Assembly (NCBI GenBank): GCA_947450015.1
Contig: CANFUB010000092.1
Span: 1 to 8,952 of the forward strand
DNA: 8,952 nucleotides
From: Bacteroidota bacterium
GTDB lineage: Bacteria; Bacteroidota; Bacteroidia; NS11-12g; UBA955
Direction of reading: 5' to 3'
This document shows, in pieces, positions 1 through 6,460 of this stretch. Below the pieces are notes generated by a model. That model saw nothing but the letters and a program-made list of their open reading frames with translations. It was not told the DNA's origin and ran no database searches. Within the stretch, counting starts at the first letter, position 1. Each line of letters opens with the position of its first letter. A program made the position numbers and the translations under genes.

Positions 1-2
1 TA

Positions 3-491
3 GAAAATAAAAAACTCATGGGCACCTTCCTGCAAATGGCCAGCATGAATGATTTTTTGGTGAACCTTGTTTTAATTGCTTTGGCACCTGCAGTGTTTGA
101 GGAGTTATTTTTTAGAGGCACTTTGCAAGGCATGCTCATCGAATTGTTTGGCAGTGCGCATATTGGCATTGTCGTTTGTAGCTTTGTTTTTGCGGCCATC
201 CATTTAAATGCCGAGCAATTCATCCCTATGTTTTTCTTGGCCTTGGTATTGGGGTATGTATGTTATTATTCACGCAGTATTTGGCCCAGTATTATTCTCC
301 ATTTTTTAAACAACGGATTTGCCGTTTGGGTTACCTACCTACAAGATAGAATGCCAGTGGCCAAAGCCATTGTTACCGATGATTATACACCACCGATTGC
401 CGCTACTGTTTTGGCCTTTGTGGTCATTGGTGGTTTTTTCTATTGGCTCATTAAAAAAAATCAAACCTTAAACACCATTACTTATGAATAA
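3..491 (+). CDS. CPBP-family intramembrane metalloprotease, C-terminal part (5' end outside window)
   Basis: This reading frame is open from base 3, so the gene starts upstream of the window; the ATG at 18 is probably an internal methionine. The three conserved CPBP (Abi/CAAX protease) motifs are visible: EExxxR in VFEELFFRG (bases 99-116), a histidine at the end of FVFAAIH (bases 201-203), and HFLNN (H at 300-302, N at 309-314). In this family the glutamates and histidines form the intramembrane catalytic or metal site. The segments between the motifs are strongly hydrophobic and a last membrane helix (around VLAFVVIGGFFYWLI) precedes a short lysine-containing tail. The usual length is roughly 250-300 aa, so about a third to a half is missing. 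The substrate is unknown; bacterial members have been linked to prenyl-protein processing, bacteriocin immunity or membrane protein turnover. The stop overlaps the cdsA start by 8 nt, suggesting co-transcription and translational coupling. Confidence 0.88.
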   Translation, partial: ENKKLMGTFLQMASMNDFLVNLVLIALAPAVFEELFFRGTLQGMLIELFGSAHIGIVVCSFVFAAIHLNAEQFIPMFFLALVLGYVCYYSRSIWPSIILHFLNNGFAVWVTYLQDRMPVAKAIVTDDYTPPIAATVLAFVVIGGFFYWLIKKNQTLNTITYE

Positions 492-1299
492 TTTTTGGCA
501 AAGAGCCATTACAGGCGCTGTATTTGTGGGCGCCATTGTTGGCTTAACCCTCTACAGTCAGTTGACCTTTCTTATTTTATTAATGGCCATAGGTGCAGGG
601 GCTATGTTCGAGTATTACAGAATTGTGTTGCACAAGCAATACAGTGCTTTACAAACCCTTTATATTTTTGCAGGCTTGGCCTTGATTGCTTCGCGCCATT
701 GGCTAGAGCCACAGTTGGTTTTACAAGGCATTACGCTGTTATTTGCCATCACTGCCATTGGTGTTTTACTCTCTAAACACAGGCATTGGAAAGCCATTGG
801 TTATTTGGTGTCGGGTTTATTTTACATTGTGTTGCCCTTGACTTTATTTTATTACAACAGTTTTCAAAAGGATGGTTTTTCGGAATATGCCGATGTGGTG
901 TTTAAACCCTTGTTGGCACTCAATTTATTCATCCTTATATGGTGCAGCGATACCTTTGCCTACTTGTGTGGCAGGGCATTTGGCAAACGCAAATTATTTG
1001 AATCGGTATCGCCCAAAAAAACCTGGGAGGGTTTTATAGGTGGCGGTATTTTAACCATGGGAGCTTCGTTTGCTTTGGCTTATTTTTTCCATATTCCTTT
1101 TGGTGTTAACGTTGTTGTTGCTTTACTAACCGTAATTTTTGGCACCTTGGGCGACTTGGTAGAAAGCATGCTAAAGCGCGAGTTTAATATCAAAGATTCA
1201 GGCACCATTTTACCCGGTCATGGTGGCATGCTCGACCGTTTCGATGCTTTGATCATTGCTCTGCCGTTTACGACTATGTGTTATTATTTGATGTTGTAG
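484..1299 (+). CDS. cdsA: Phosphatidate cytidylyltransferase (CDP-diglyceride synthase)
   Basis: An integral inner-membrane enzyme that makes CDP-diacylglycerol from phosphatidic acid and CTP, the branch point of phospholipid synthesis. The 271-aa length is normal for the family. The diagnostic C-terminal CDS signature (S-x-[LIVMF]-K-R-x4-K-D...H-G-G-x2-D-R-x-D) is fully met at residues 228-254: SMLKREFNIKD, then PGHGGMLDRFD. The conserved SPKKTWEG block is at residues 176-183, and a CSDTFAYLCG segment at about 154-163 matches the family's acidic-residue region. Around eight or nine hydrophobic segments span the protein, including the N-terminal 60 residues and a final helix at 255-271. The ATG at 484 lies inside the end of the upstream CPBP gene (ATGAATAA overlap), so translation is probably coupled. 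A likely terminator follows 38 nt after the stop. Nothing looks broken. Confidence 0.96.
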   Translation: MNNFWQRAITGAVFVGAIVGLTLYSQLTFLILLMAIGAGAMFEYYRIVLHKQYSALQTLYIFAGLALIASRHWLEPQLVLQGITLLFAITAIGVLLSKHRHWKAIGYLVSGLFYIVLPLTLFYYNSFQKDGFSEYADVVFKPLLALNLFILIWCSDTFAYLCGRAFGKRKLFESVSPKKTWEGFIGGGILTMGASFALAYFFHIPFGVNVVVALLTVIFGTLGDLVESMLKREFNIKDSGTILPGHGGMLDRFDALIIALPFTTMCYYLML

Positions 1300-1337
1300 A
1301 AGGCTTAAAGCCAAGGATTAAATTCCTGAAATGCAAT

Positions 1338-1369
1338 GCCAATTTTGAGAAAAATGGCCTTTCTTTTTC
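1338..1369 (+). terminator. Probable intrinsic terminator of the CPBP-cdsA transcript
   Basis: The left arm GCCAATTTT (1338-1346), loop GAG and right arm AAAAATGGC (1350-1358) pair at 8 of 9 positions, with one A-A mismatch. The stem is followed directly by the pyrimidine tract CTTTCTTTTTC (1359-1369). It begins 38 nt after the cdsA stop, where an operon-ending terminator is expected. The stem is modest in GC, so efficiency is uncertain. Confidence 0.6.
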
Positions 1370-1487
1370 ATCTTAAACCTATTTTTTTAATCAAAAATGC
1401 GTCCATTAAAATGGTCGATAAAAAATAAAACTAGTTGTAAATCAGGAAATTAAAAAATAAAATTAGGTTTATTCATTTTATTGTAGT

Positions 1488-1495
1488 GACATTTG
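1488..1495 (+). promoter_or_regulatory. Weak candidate -7 promoter box for the secreted-protein pair
   Basis: GACATTTG matches the Bacteroidota primary-sigma -7 consensus TAnnTTTG at five of the six fixed positions. No clear -33 TTTG sits at the right distance; TTTA at 1468-1471 is the nearest. It is reported only because it is the best candidate in this gap. Confidence 0.25.
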
Positions 1496-1507
1496 TGTAA
1501 GTTATTT

Positions 1508-1533
1508 AATTGTCTAAAAATAGATTAGCAATT
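1508..1533 (+). promoter_or_regulatory. Nested imperfect hairpin in the leader
   Basis: AATTG (1508-1512) plus TCTA (1513-1516) pair with TAGA (1521-1524) and CAATT (1529-1533), around an AAAA loop and with a 4-nt bulge (TTAG) on the right arm. It is AT-rich and thermodynamically weak. It matters mainly because it would lie at the 5' end of the leader if the 1488-1495 promoter box is real. Confidence 0.3.
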
Positions 1534-1589
1534 TAACAACCCACTTTATTTTTACAACAAGATTACAGCTAATTGTTTTATTAATATCG

Positions 1590-1610
1590 TTTAAAAAGTC
1601 ACTTTTTAAA
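1590..1610. promoter_or_regulatory. Perfect 10+1+10 bp palindrome, operator-like, 11 bp before a start codon
   Basis: TTTAAAAAGT (1590-1599) and ACTTTTTAAA (1601-1610) are exact reverse complements around the single base C1600. As DNA this is a symmetric site of the kind bound by dimeric regulators. As RNA it could form a 9-bp stem with a TCA loop just before the start region of the ATG at 1622. No U-tract follows the stem, so it is not an intrinsic terminator. The local DNA is AT-rich, which raises the chance of coincidence, but ten consecutive matched pairs including internal G/C pairs is still unusual. The regulator is unknown. Confidence 0.55.
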
Positions 1611-1621
1611 TAAATATAAAT

Positions 1622-3586
1622 ATGAACAAACAAGTACTAGCTTGTGCTCCTCGCACAAACCATCGGTTTCAACCAATCCGCAAACCCCTTTCTTTTGGCA
1701 TTCACTCACATTTTTTAAAATCACTTCTACTTGGGGTAATCATTTTGATGTCGAATTCACTCTTCGCTCAATATACTTTAGATCCCGGTGGTGAAACATG
1801 GACTAGCGTCCCTGCTACAGGCACAAAACCTGGATGGGAGGATGGAATAATAATGAACGCAGGTGACGTTTTTACTATTCAAGGCACTTCTGGTACTCCT
1901 TTAACCCTTACCTTTAATTATGGCTCTGGAGTGGTTATTGCAATGGCCTCTGGATGCCACTTAATTACCGAACATGTTAAATTAACATGTAAAAATACTT
2001 CAACAGATAATATATGGGGTGGTATTATCGCTGGCGGTGTCTCTACAATTAATGCGTATTCAACTGAACCTGATCCGCAGGTTGAAAATGATGCTACGAA
2101 ATGGTCTGGTGTATTAAATACTTCACAAACTTTTGTAGAATTAAAAACAGGTACAATAATTGACAATGCACAAATAGGAGTTCATGCCACTGGAGGGGCA
2201 ACTGTCCGAGCAAGGAAAACAACTTTTACAGATAACGCTATAGGCATTAAGTTTGATGCATACACACGCACCGATGCTTCATTTGTAATGGATTGTGATT
2301 TTAATTGGACTAAGAATAATGTCACTAATTTTACCGGAATACAAAAAGTACATATTGATATTAGTAATGTAAAAGGAATTAATATTGGAGGCTCAAATTT
2401 CAGTTCAACAATGCCTATTTCGTGTCCCGAAATAAGAGGTATTGGAATTAGATCAACTGGAGCAGCTTTTACTGTTGGCAAAAGTGGTGATAGGCTTGAG
2501 GTTGGAGGTGATGATACTGTGAATTGTCCTGAAAATACTTATACAACTCCGTCTTTAAGTAAGAGATGCATATTTTCACAATTGTATAAAGGAATTTTAT
2601 TCCAAAGTGGCTTAGCAATTAATCACAGTTTTGTAGTCAGACAATCGACGTTTAATCACAACTACAACGCAATAGAAACAGCCTCGTCTTCAAACACAAA
2701 AATATACAAATGTAGATTTAGTAGTACCAGATCAATTCTAAATTCAATTTTTGCTAATACTGGAACTACAAGTTGCTCCTTTGAATCATATAGCGGGACT
2801 GAAACGATGATAGATATATTTTTTAATGATGCTCAAACCTATGAGGTATTTGATAATACATTTGACTTTGTTGGTAGTAATGTTAATCATATACAAGCGA
2901 GAAGTAGAAATTTAAATAAATGTCGTTTGCAACAAAATGTTTTCACAAACTCACTATCTACGACAATTGCAACTGCTAATGTTATAGGTATTCATGTTAT
3001 AGATAAAAACTCTTTTTTAGAAATTTATTGTAATACCTTTAATAATATGGGTACAGATATAAAAATTGATGCGGGGGCAACTGTGATTAATCCATTGGGC
3101 TCAAGTGGCAGGCCGGCAATGAACGTCTTTTCCGCTTTAGTAACAGGCAGAGTGAGAATTGATAATTCTGTTCCTAATACCTTTATTGATTATTGGTTCT
3201 TAACTGGAATATTGGCAGTAAGTCATAACCCAAATGCACCATCAGTTGGTGTCACTGATCACGGTACAACTAAGATAAATGAAATAGTGTGCGATTTAAA
3301 ATGTGGTGATTTTTATACTGGAATAAATGACTTTAATCTAGAATCTTTAGTTTCTATATTTCCGGTACCAACCAGTGAAGTGTTGAATATTTCAACCGAT
3401 TTAAATGTTTTAAAATCAATTAAAATTTATAACCAACTAGGGCAGATAGTATATAGTTTCAGTAAATCTGAATTTATAAAGTCTCACCAAATAGATGTAT
3501 CGGCTTTCAATTCTGGAATTTATTATGTAATTTTGGATAATAAAGCAGGTCTTGTTAGGTCTAAAAAAATAATTATTGCACATTGA
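1622..3586 (+). CDS. Secreted probable right-handed beta-helix protein with T9SS type A sorting domain
   Basis: I do not recognise a specific family. The product is 654 aa. The ATG at 1622 gives a long basic n-region (about 31 residues), a hydrophobic core SLLLGVIILMSNSLFA and a likely signal peptidase I site near FA-Q at about residue 50; the next in-frame ATG (1748) would destroy the signal. Residues about 170-500 show irregular repeats of the pectate-lyase/PbH1 type, such as GTIIDNAQIGVH, KTTFTDNAIGIKF and QSTFNHNYNAIET, typical of a right-handed parallel beta-helix. No catalytic motif is visible. The last 80 residues (575-654) are a T9SS type A (Por secretion) sorting domain: IFPVPTSEVLNI, then IYNQLGQIVY, then FNSGIYYVIL and a KKIII end. 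Expected fate is Sec export, T9SS transport and surface anchoring or release. Bases 2100-3586 are very AT-rich. The downstream gene follows after 7 bp and is probably co-expressed. Role (adhesin, glycan binding or lyase) is open. Confidence 0.85.
   Translation: MNKQVLACAPRTNHRFQPIRKPLSFGIHSHFLKSLLLGVIILMSNSLFAQYTLDPGGETWTSVPATGTKPGWEDGIIMNAGDVFTIQGTSGTPLTLTFNYGSGVVIAMASGCHLITEHVKLTCKNTSTDNIWGGIIAGGVSTINAYSTEPDPQVENDATKWSGVLNTSQTFVELKTGTIIDNAQIGVHATGGATVRARKTTFTDNAIGIKFDAYTRTDASFVMDCDFNWTKNNVTNFTGIQKVHIDISNVKGINIGGSNFSSTMPISCPEIRGIGIRSTGAAFTVGKSGDRLEVGGDDTVNCPENTYTTPSLSKRCIFSQLYKGILFQSGLAINHSFVVRQSTFNHNYNAIETASSSNTKIYKCRFSSTRSILNSIFANTGTTSCSFESYSGTETMIDIFFNDAQTYEVFDNTFDFVGSNVNHIQARSRNLNKCRLQQNVFTNSLSTTIATANVIGIHVIDKNSFLEIYCNTFNNMGTDIKIDAGATVINPLGSSGRPAMNVFSALVTGRVRIDNSVPNTFIDYWFLTGILAVSHNPNAPSVGVTDHGTTKINEIVCDLKCGDFYTGINDFNLESLVSIFPVPTSEVLNISTDLNVLKSIKIYNQLGQIVYSFSKSEFIKSHQIDVSAFNSGIYYVILDNKAGLVRSKKIIIAH
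1630..1669 (+). promoter_or_regulatory. Cluster of overlapping short hairpins at the 5' end of the coding sequence
   Basis: Three inverted repeats run end to end inside the first 50 nt of the gene: ACAAG/CTTGT (1630-1634 and 1641-1645), TTGTGC/GCACAA (1642-1647 and 1653-1658, loop TCCTC) and AAACC/GGTTT (1657-1661 and 1665-1669, loop ATC). The first two share bases 1642-1645 and so exclude each other, as in a switch. The stems are short and sit in codons for the n-region of the signal peptide, so chance is a real alternative. Confidence 0.25.
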
Positions 3587-3593
3587 TGCAAGT

Positions 3594-6395
3594 ATGAAAT
3601 TTGGTAGAATAATAGCGTTGAATATTTTATTAGTTTGGGCTTTAATAACAAAGGCCCAAACCAATAATTTTTGGAATAGTTACCAGCAAGGGTTTTCATT
3701 TAACCCTTCTGGTAATTTAAGATATCATACAGGTTTAATAAATGATTACTTGGGAGTCAATAATTTATCTATTTCAGATTTTAATGGATTGCCTCTACTT
3801 TATGCTAACGGCACTAGTGTTTATAATGTAAAGAATGAGCTAATTACTAATGGCTCGGGGTTAAAAAGTTACTATAATAGTTTCAATAGTAGTTATTTTT
3901 TAACACTTGATACAAGCAATTTTTTAGTTTACGGTAATGCACTGAGCAGTAATGCGAATAAAACTAACGATAGTTTAATCTACTATTCTTATATTAAAAG
4001 GGATGTCTCTGCTTTTGGCGGATTTTCTATTCCAACCAATAAAAAAAATATACCCCTTCAGTTTAAGGAAAATGTAGTTTGTATCACAGCTTGTAGAAGT
4101 TTTGATGCTCAGCCAATAATGGTGTTCCGTACAAAAAATTACTTTTATTCATATAAACTATCAAGTGGTGGTATTGTTAATATATTAGACAGCTTGTTTT
4201 ATCCTGAAAACAATATAATACCCGATAGCCTTAGACTCAATCCATTTCTTACCACAAATGGACTCTTCTCCCAAATGGAAATATCACATAATGGAGAATT
4301 TATTTCATTCAATGATCTATTTATTTTCCGAACAAAGCTATTAAATCTACAATATTTCAGATCAAATAATCGGTATATAATGACCTTTGACAAACAAACT
4401 GGTAAATTTGGTATTCCTAAAATAATCAGCACATTTTTCTGGCATAAATTCATAACCCCACTTAAGGATGATAATTATTATGATGGATTTTGCTTTTCTG
4501 CAAATGATAGTTTTTTATATTATCACGATGTTTTTTATGATATAAAAACAAAATATAGTTCCCGTGAAAACTTGTGCCAATATGATGTGTATGGCATAGA
4601 TACAGTCAAATTAATTAGTACCAATGTTACAAAGAATGCAAGCAATGTTATTTTGACATTAAATCATTTAGGTGAACTGTTTTTTTTCAATTATTCTACA
4701 AATGGAAGTTCAGTAAATCTTAACAAAATCAAACAACCTAATAATTCATTCCCTCAATGTGCAATTCAACTGCAATCAGAGGTAGTTCCTTCTAATATTT
4801 CGATATCTCCTCAAGGAATAAATCAACATCTTTATGATTACATTCGAATAAGCAAGCAAATTAAATATGACTGTGTGGCAAATGTTGATTGTAAGAATAA
4901 AAGCCAAACATGGATAGGTTTCACAGATTTTACATGGCACATTAAAAATGATAAAGGAGGTGTAGATTATTATAAATCCTTTGAACCCCCACAATTAGTC
5001 TACACAAAAAATGGCGATTATCCTGTAAAAGTATTTGCTTTTAGCCCAAGAGGAAAGGGGTATGGTGAATGGTATATTGATACAATAAAAATCCGTATAC
5101 CTGAAAAACCTGTTGCTGATTATTATGCAAAGGATAGCATTGTTTGTAGGTATACTGGGTTGCAGTTCATTAATTACAGCCATGCAAAAGATACCATAAG
5201 TAACAAATATGTTTGGAGTTTCGGGGATGGAAATACAAGTACAGAGAAGAATCCTATACATACATACACAGCTTCAGGCATATATACAGTAACCTTATTA
5301 TATCGTAATGGGTATTGCGATAGTACTTTAACAAAAAACCAATATATTAGAGTAGTCGACGCTCCAAAACCAGGGTTCAGTGTATTATATAAGCAGGGTT
5401 GCTCTCCTTTTATAGCAAATTTCACCGATACTGTAAGTATTAACGTTAAACAAAAGGATTATTATTTTTCGGACAATAAATTATGGCAGAATATTACGAC
5501 TCCTAAATTCACCCATACTTTTAATAAAGCAGGTGTATACAGAGCGGTGCAAAGATTGTCAGGTTACACAGGCTGTATCATTCAAACTGATTCAGTTGTT
5601 TTTAATATTTCAAAAGGGCTTACCAATGTGGATACTCTGAATGTTTTTAATTCAACGATTGAGAATCAAAATGCTTCAATTTATTGGGATAAGCAGGAAG
5701 GAGCTGTGAATTATCAGTTATTTAAAGATGGCATGCCTTTCAAACAACTAAAAGATACCTTTTTTACTGAAAATGTGCCATATGTTAAAGATGCCATTTA
5801 TTCGGTGAAAGGGATTGATAGTTGTGGTAACTATAGCAGTGCAGGGCGTATTGGTAAACCCATGTTTTTGCAAGGCCAAATGATAGGTAACAATGAAGCT
5901 TCAATTATCTACTTTTCACCTTATCAGCAATGGAGGGGCTCAGATATAACGTATAGTATACAAAAACTTGTGAATGGCAATTGGTTCTTAGTTAACAGTG
6001 AAAAGTACAATGCACCCTATACCGATAACCAATTTTTAAACAAGAGCGAATTACAAGCTTGCTACCGCATAGAGGCTTTTGAAAATTCTAAACCTACCAT
6101 CGTTTCTCATAGCAACGAAGTCTGCATCCCTTATATCCCAACTTTATTTGTGCCCACCTCATTTAGTCCGAACGATGATGGTATCAACGATGTTTATGAT
6201 ATTACAGGGTTTGGATTGAAAAGTTATTCTTTAACTGTTTATAACCGTTGGGGTCAATTGGTGTTTAATGGTGCCGATAAACAAGCATGGGATGGCAGCA
6301 AAGCTGCCGAAGGTGTATATTTAATAATGGTACATTATACTACCAACGCTGGTATCAAATTGAATCAAAGGGTGACCGTTAATTTGCTAAAGTAA
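3594..6395 (+). CDS. Large secreted multidomain protein: propeller-like N-terminus, PKD/Ig and Fn3-like modules, T9SS type B (CHU_C) sorting domain
   Basis: The product is 933 aa from the ATG at 3594, which begins a good signal peptide (MKFGRIIALNILLVWALITKAQ, cut near AQ). An in-frame TTG at 3576 would overlap the upstream gene by 11 nt and add six residues without benefit. Residues about 24-410 resemble a divergent beta-propeller-like region common in Bacteroidota surface proteins: FSFNPSG, SDFNGLPLLYANGTSVYN, then NELITNGSGL. Residues about 437-504 look like a degenerate Ig/PKD module. About 506-592 is a canonical PKD domain (WSFGDGNTS with F543-G546, then HTYTASGIYTVTL). About 595-676 is a third PKD-like module without FGDG. 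About 678-850 are probably two Fn3-like modules. Residues 852-933 are the gliding-motility-associated CHU_C/T9SS type B sorting domain: FVPTSFSPNDDGIND, VYNRWGQLVF, AWDG, EGVYLIMV. No enzyme motif is seen. It is probably a surface or released binding/structural protein acting with its upstream partner. Confidence 0.88.
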   Translation: MKFGRIIALNILLVWALITKAQTNNFWNSYQQGFSFNPSGNLRYHTGLINDYLGVNNLSISDFNGLPLLYANGTSVYNVKNELITNGSGLKSYYNSFNSSYFLTLDTSNFLVYGNALSSNANKTNDSLIYYSYIKRDVSAFGGFSIPTNKKNIPLQFKENVVCITACRSFDAQPIMVFRTKNYFYSYKLSSGGIVNILDSLFYPENNIIPDSLRLNPFLTTNGLFSQMEISHNGEFISFNDLFIFRTKLLNLQYFRSNNRYIMTFDKQTGKFGIPKIISTFFWHKFITPLKDDNYYDGFCFSANDSFLYYHDVFYDIKTKYSSRENLCQYDVYGIDTVKLISTNVTKNASNVILTLNHLGELFFFNYSTNGSSVNLNKIKQPNNSFPQCAIQLQSEVVPSNISISPQGINQHLYDYIRISKQIKYDCVANVDCKNKSQTWIGFTDFTWHIKNDKGGVDYYKSFEPPQLVYTKNGDYPVKVFAFSPRGKGYGEWYIDTIKIRIPEKPVADYYAKDSIVCRYTGLQFINYSHAKDTISNKYVWSFGDGNTSTEKNPIHTYTASGIYTVTLLYRNGYCDSTLTKNQYIRVVDAPKPGFSVLYKQGCSPFIANFTDTVSINVKQKDYYFSDNKLWQNITTPKFTHTFNKAGVYRAVQRLSGYTGCIIQTDSVVFNISKGLTNVDTLNVFNSTIENQNASIYWDKQEGAVNYQLFKDGMPFKQLKDTFFTENVPYVKDAIYSVKGIDSCGNYSSAGRIGKPMFLQGQMIGNNEASIIYFSPYQQWRGSDITYSIQKLVNGNWFLVNSEKYNAPYTDNQFLNKSELQACYRIEAFENSKPTIVSHSNEVCIPYIPTLFVPTSFSPNDDGINDVYDITGFGLKSYSLTVYNRWGQLVFNGADKQAWDGSKAAEGVYLIMVHYTTNAGIKLNQRVTVNLLK

Positions 6396-6448
6396 TTTAC
6401 CAAATTATTGATTCTTCACACACCTTCTTAAACTATTAATTTTCCCCT
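6396..6448 (+). other. Short gap between the secreted pair and recR; no convincing terminator
   Basis: The only dyad is AATTT-ACC-AAATT at 6394-6406, an all-AT 5-bp stem overlapping the stop codon and without a T-run after it. Some readthrough from the secreted-protein genes into recR is therefore possible. Confidence 0.4.
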
Positions 6449-6456
6449 TAAATTTG
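6449..6456 (+). promoter_or_regulatory. -7 promoter box of recR (TAAATTTG), very close to the start codon
   Basis: TAAATTTG is an exact match to the Bacteroidota -7 consensus TAnnTTTG. It ends 4 nt before the GTG start at 6461, so transcription would begin at or within a few bases of the start codon, giving a leaderless or nearly leaderless mRNA. No clear TTTG -33 element is found at 17-23 nt upstream, which lowers confidence. Confidence 0.55.
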
Positions 6457-6460
6457 CAGT

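Larger units (their letters stand above)
1370..1621 (+). other. AT-rich intergenic leader region upstream of the secreted-protein pair
   Basis: This stretch has no credible coding frame. It is very AT-rich and holds the dyads at 1508-1533 and 1590-1610, listed separately. The best match to the Bacteroidota -7 box TAnnTTTG is GACATTTG at 1488-1495 (first base off), without a good TTTG 19-21 nt upstream. A weaker match, TATTTTTA, lies near 1549-1556. If 1488-1495 is used, the mRNA would begin near 1500 and carry a leader of about 120 nt containing both dyads. The bases before the ATG at 1622 (TAAATAAATATAAAT) show no Shine-Dalgarno sequence but have the A/T-rich character common for Bacteroidota starts. 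Confidence 0.5.

Noticed and set aside
495..776. A 93-codon frame on the + strand inside cdsA
   Set aside because: It is an out-of-frame shadow of the conserved cdsA sequence, rich in C/H/R as expected from frame-shifted membrane-protein codons.
1918..2481. Two minus-strand frames (1918-2166 and 2182-2481) opposite the beta-helix gene
   Set aside because: They lack homology-like features and arise from low stop density opposite a real coding frame.
3576..3593. TTG at 3576 as start of the 933-aa protein
   Set aside because: It overlaps the upstream stop by 11 nt and adds HIDAS before a good signal peptide; the ATG at 3594 gives the better secretion signal and a clean 7-bp gap.
3437..5425. 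Several minus-strand frames of 72-88 codons opposite the secreted-protein pair
   Set aside because: All are short, lack recognisable domains and lie antisense to strongly supported coding sequence.
6394..6406. AATTT-ACC-AAATT dyad at the end of the secreted-protein operon as a terminator
   Set aside because: Only five A-T pairs and no T-tract; too weak to call.
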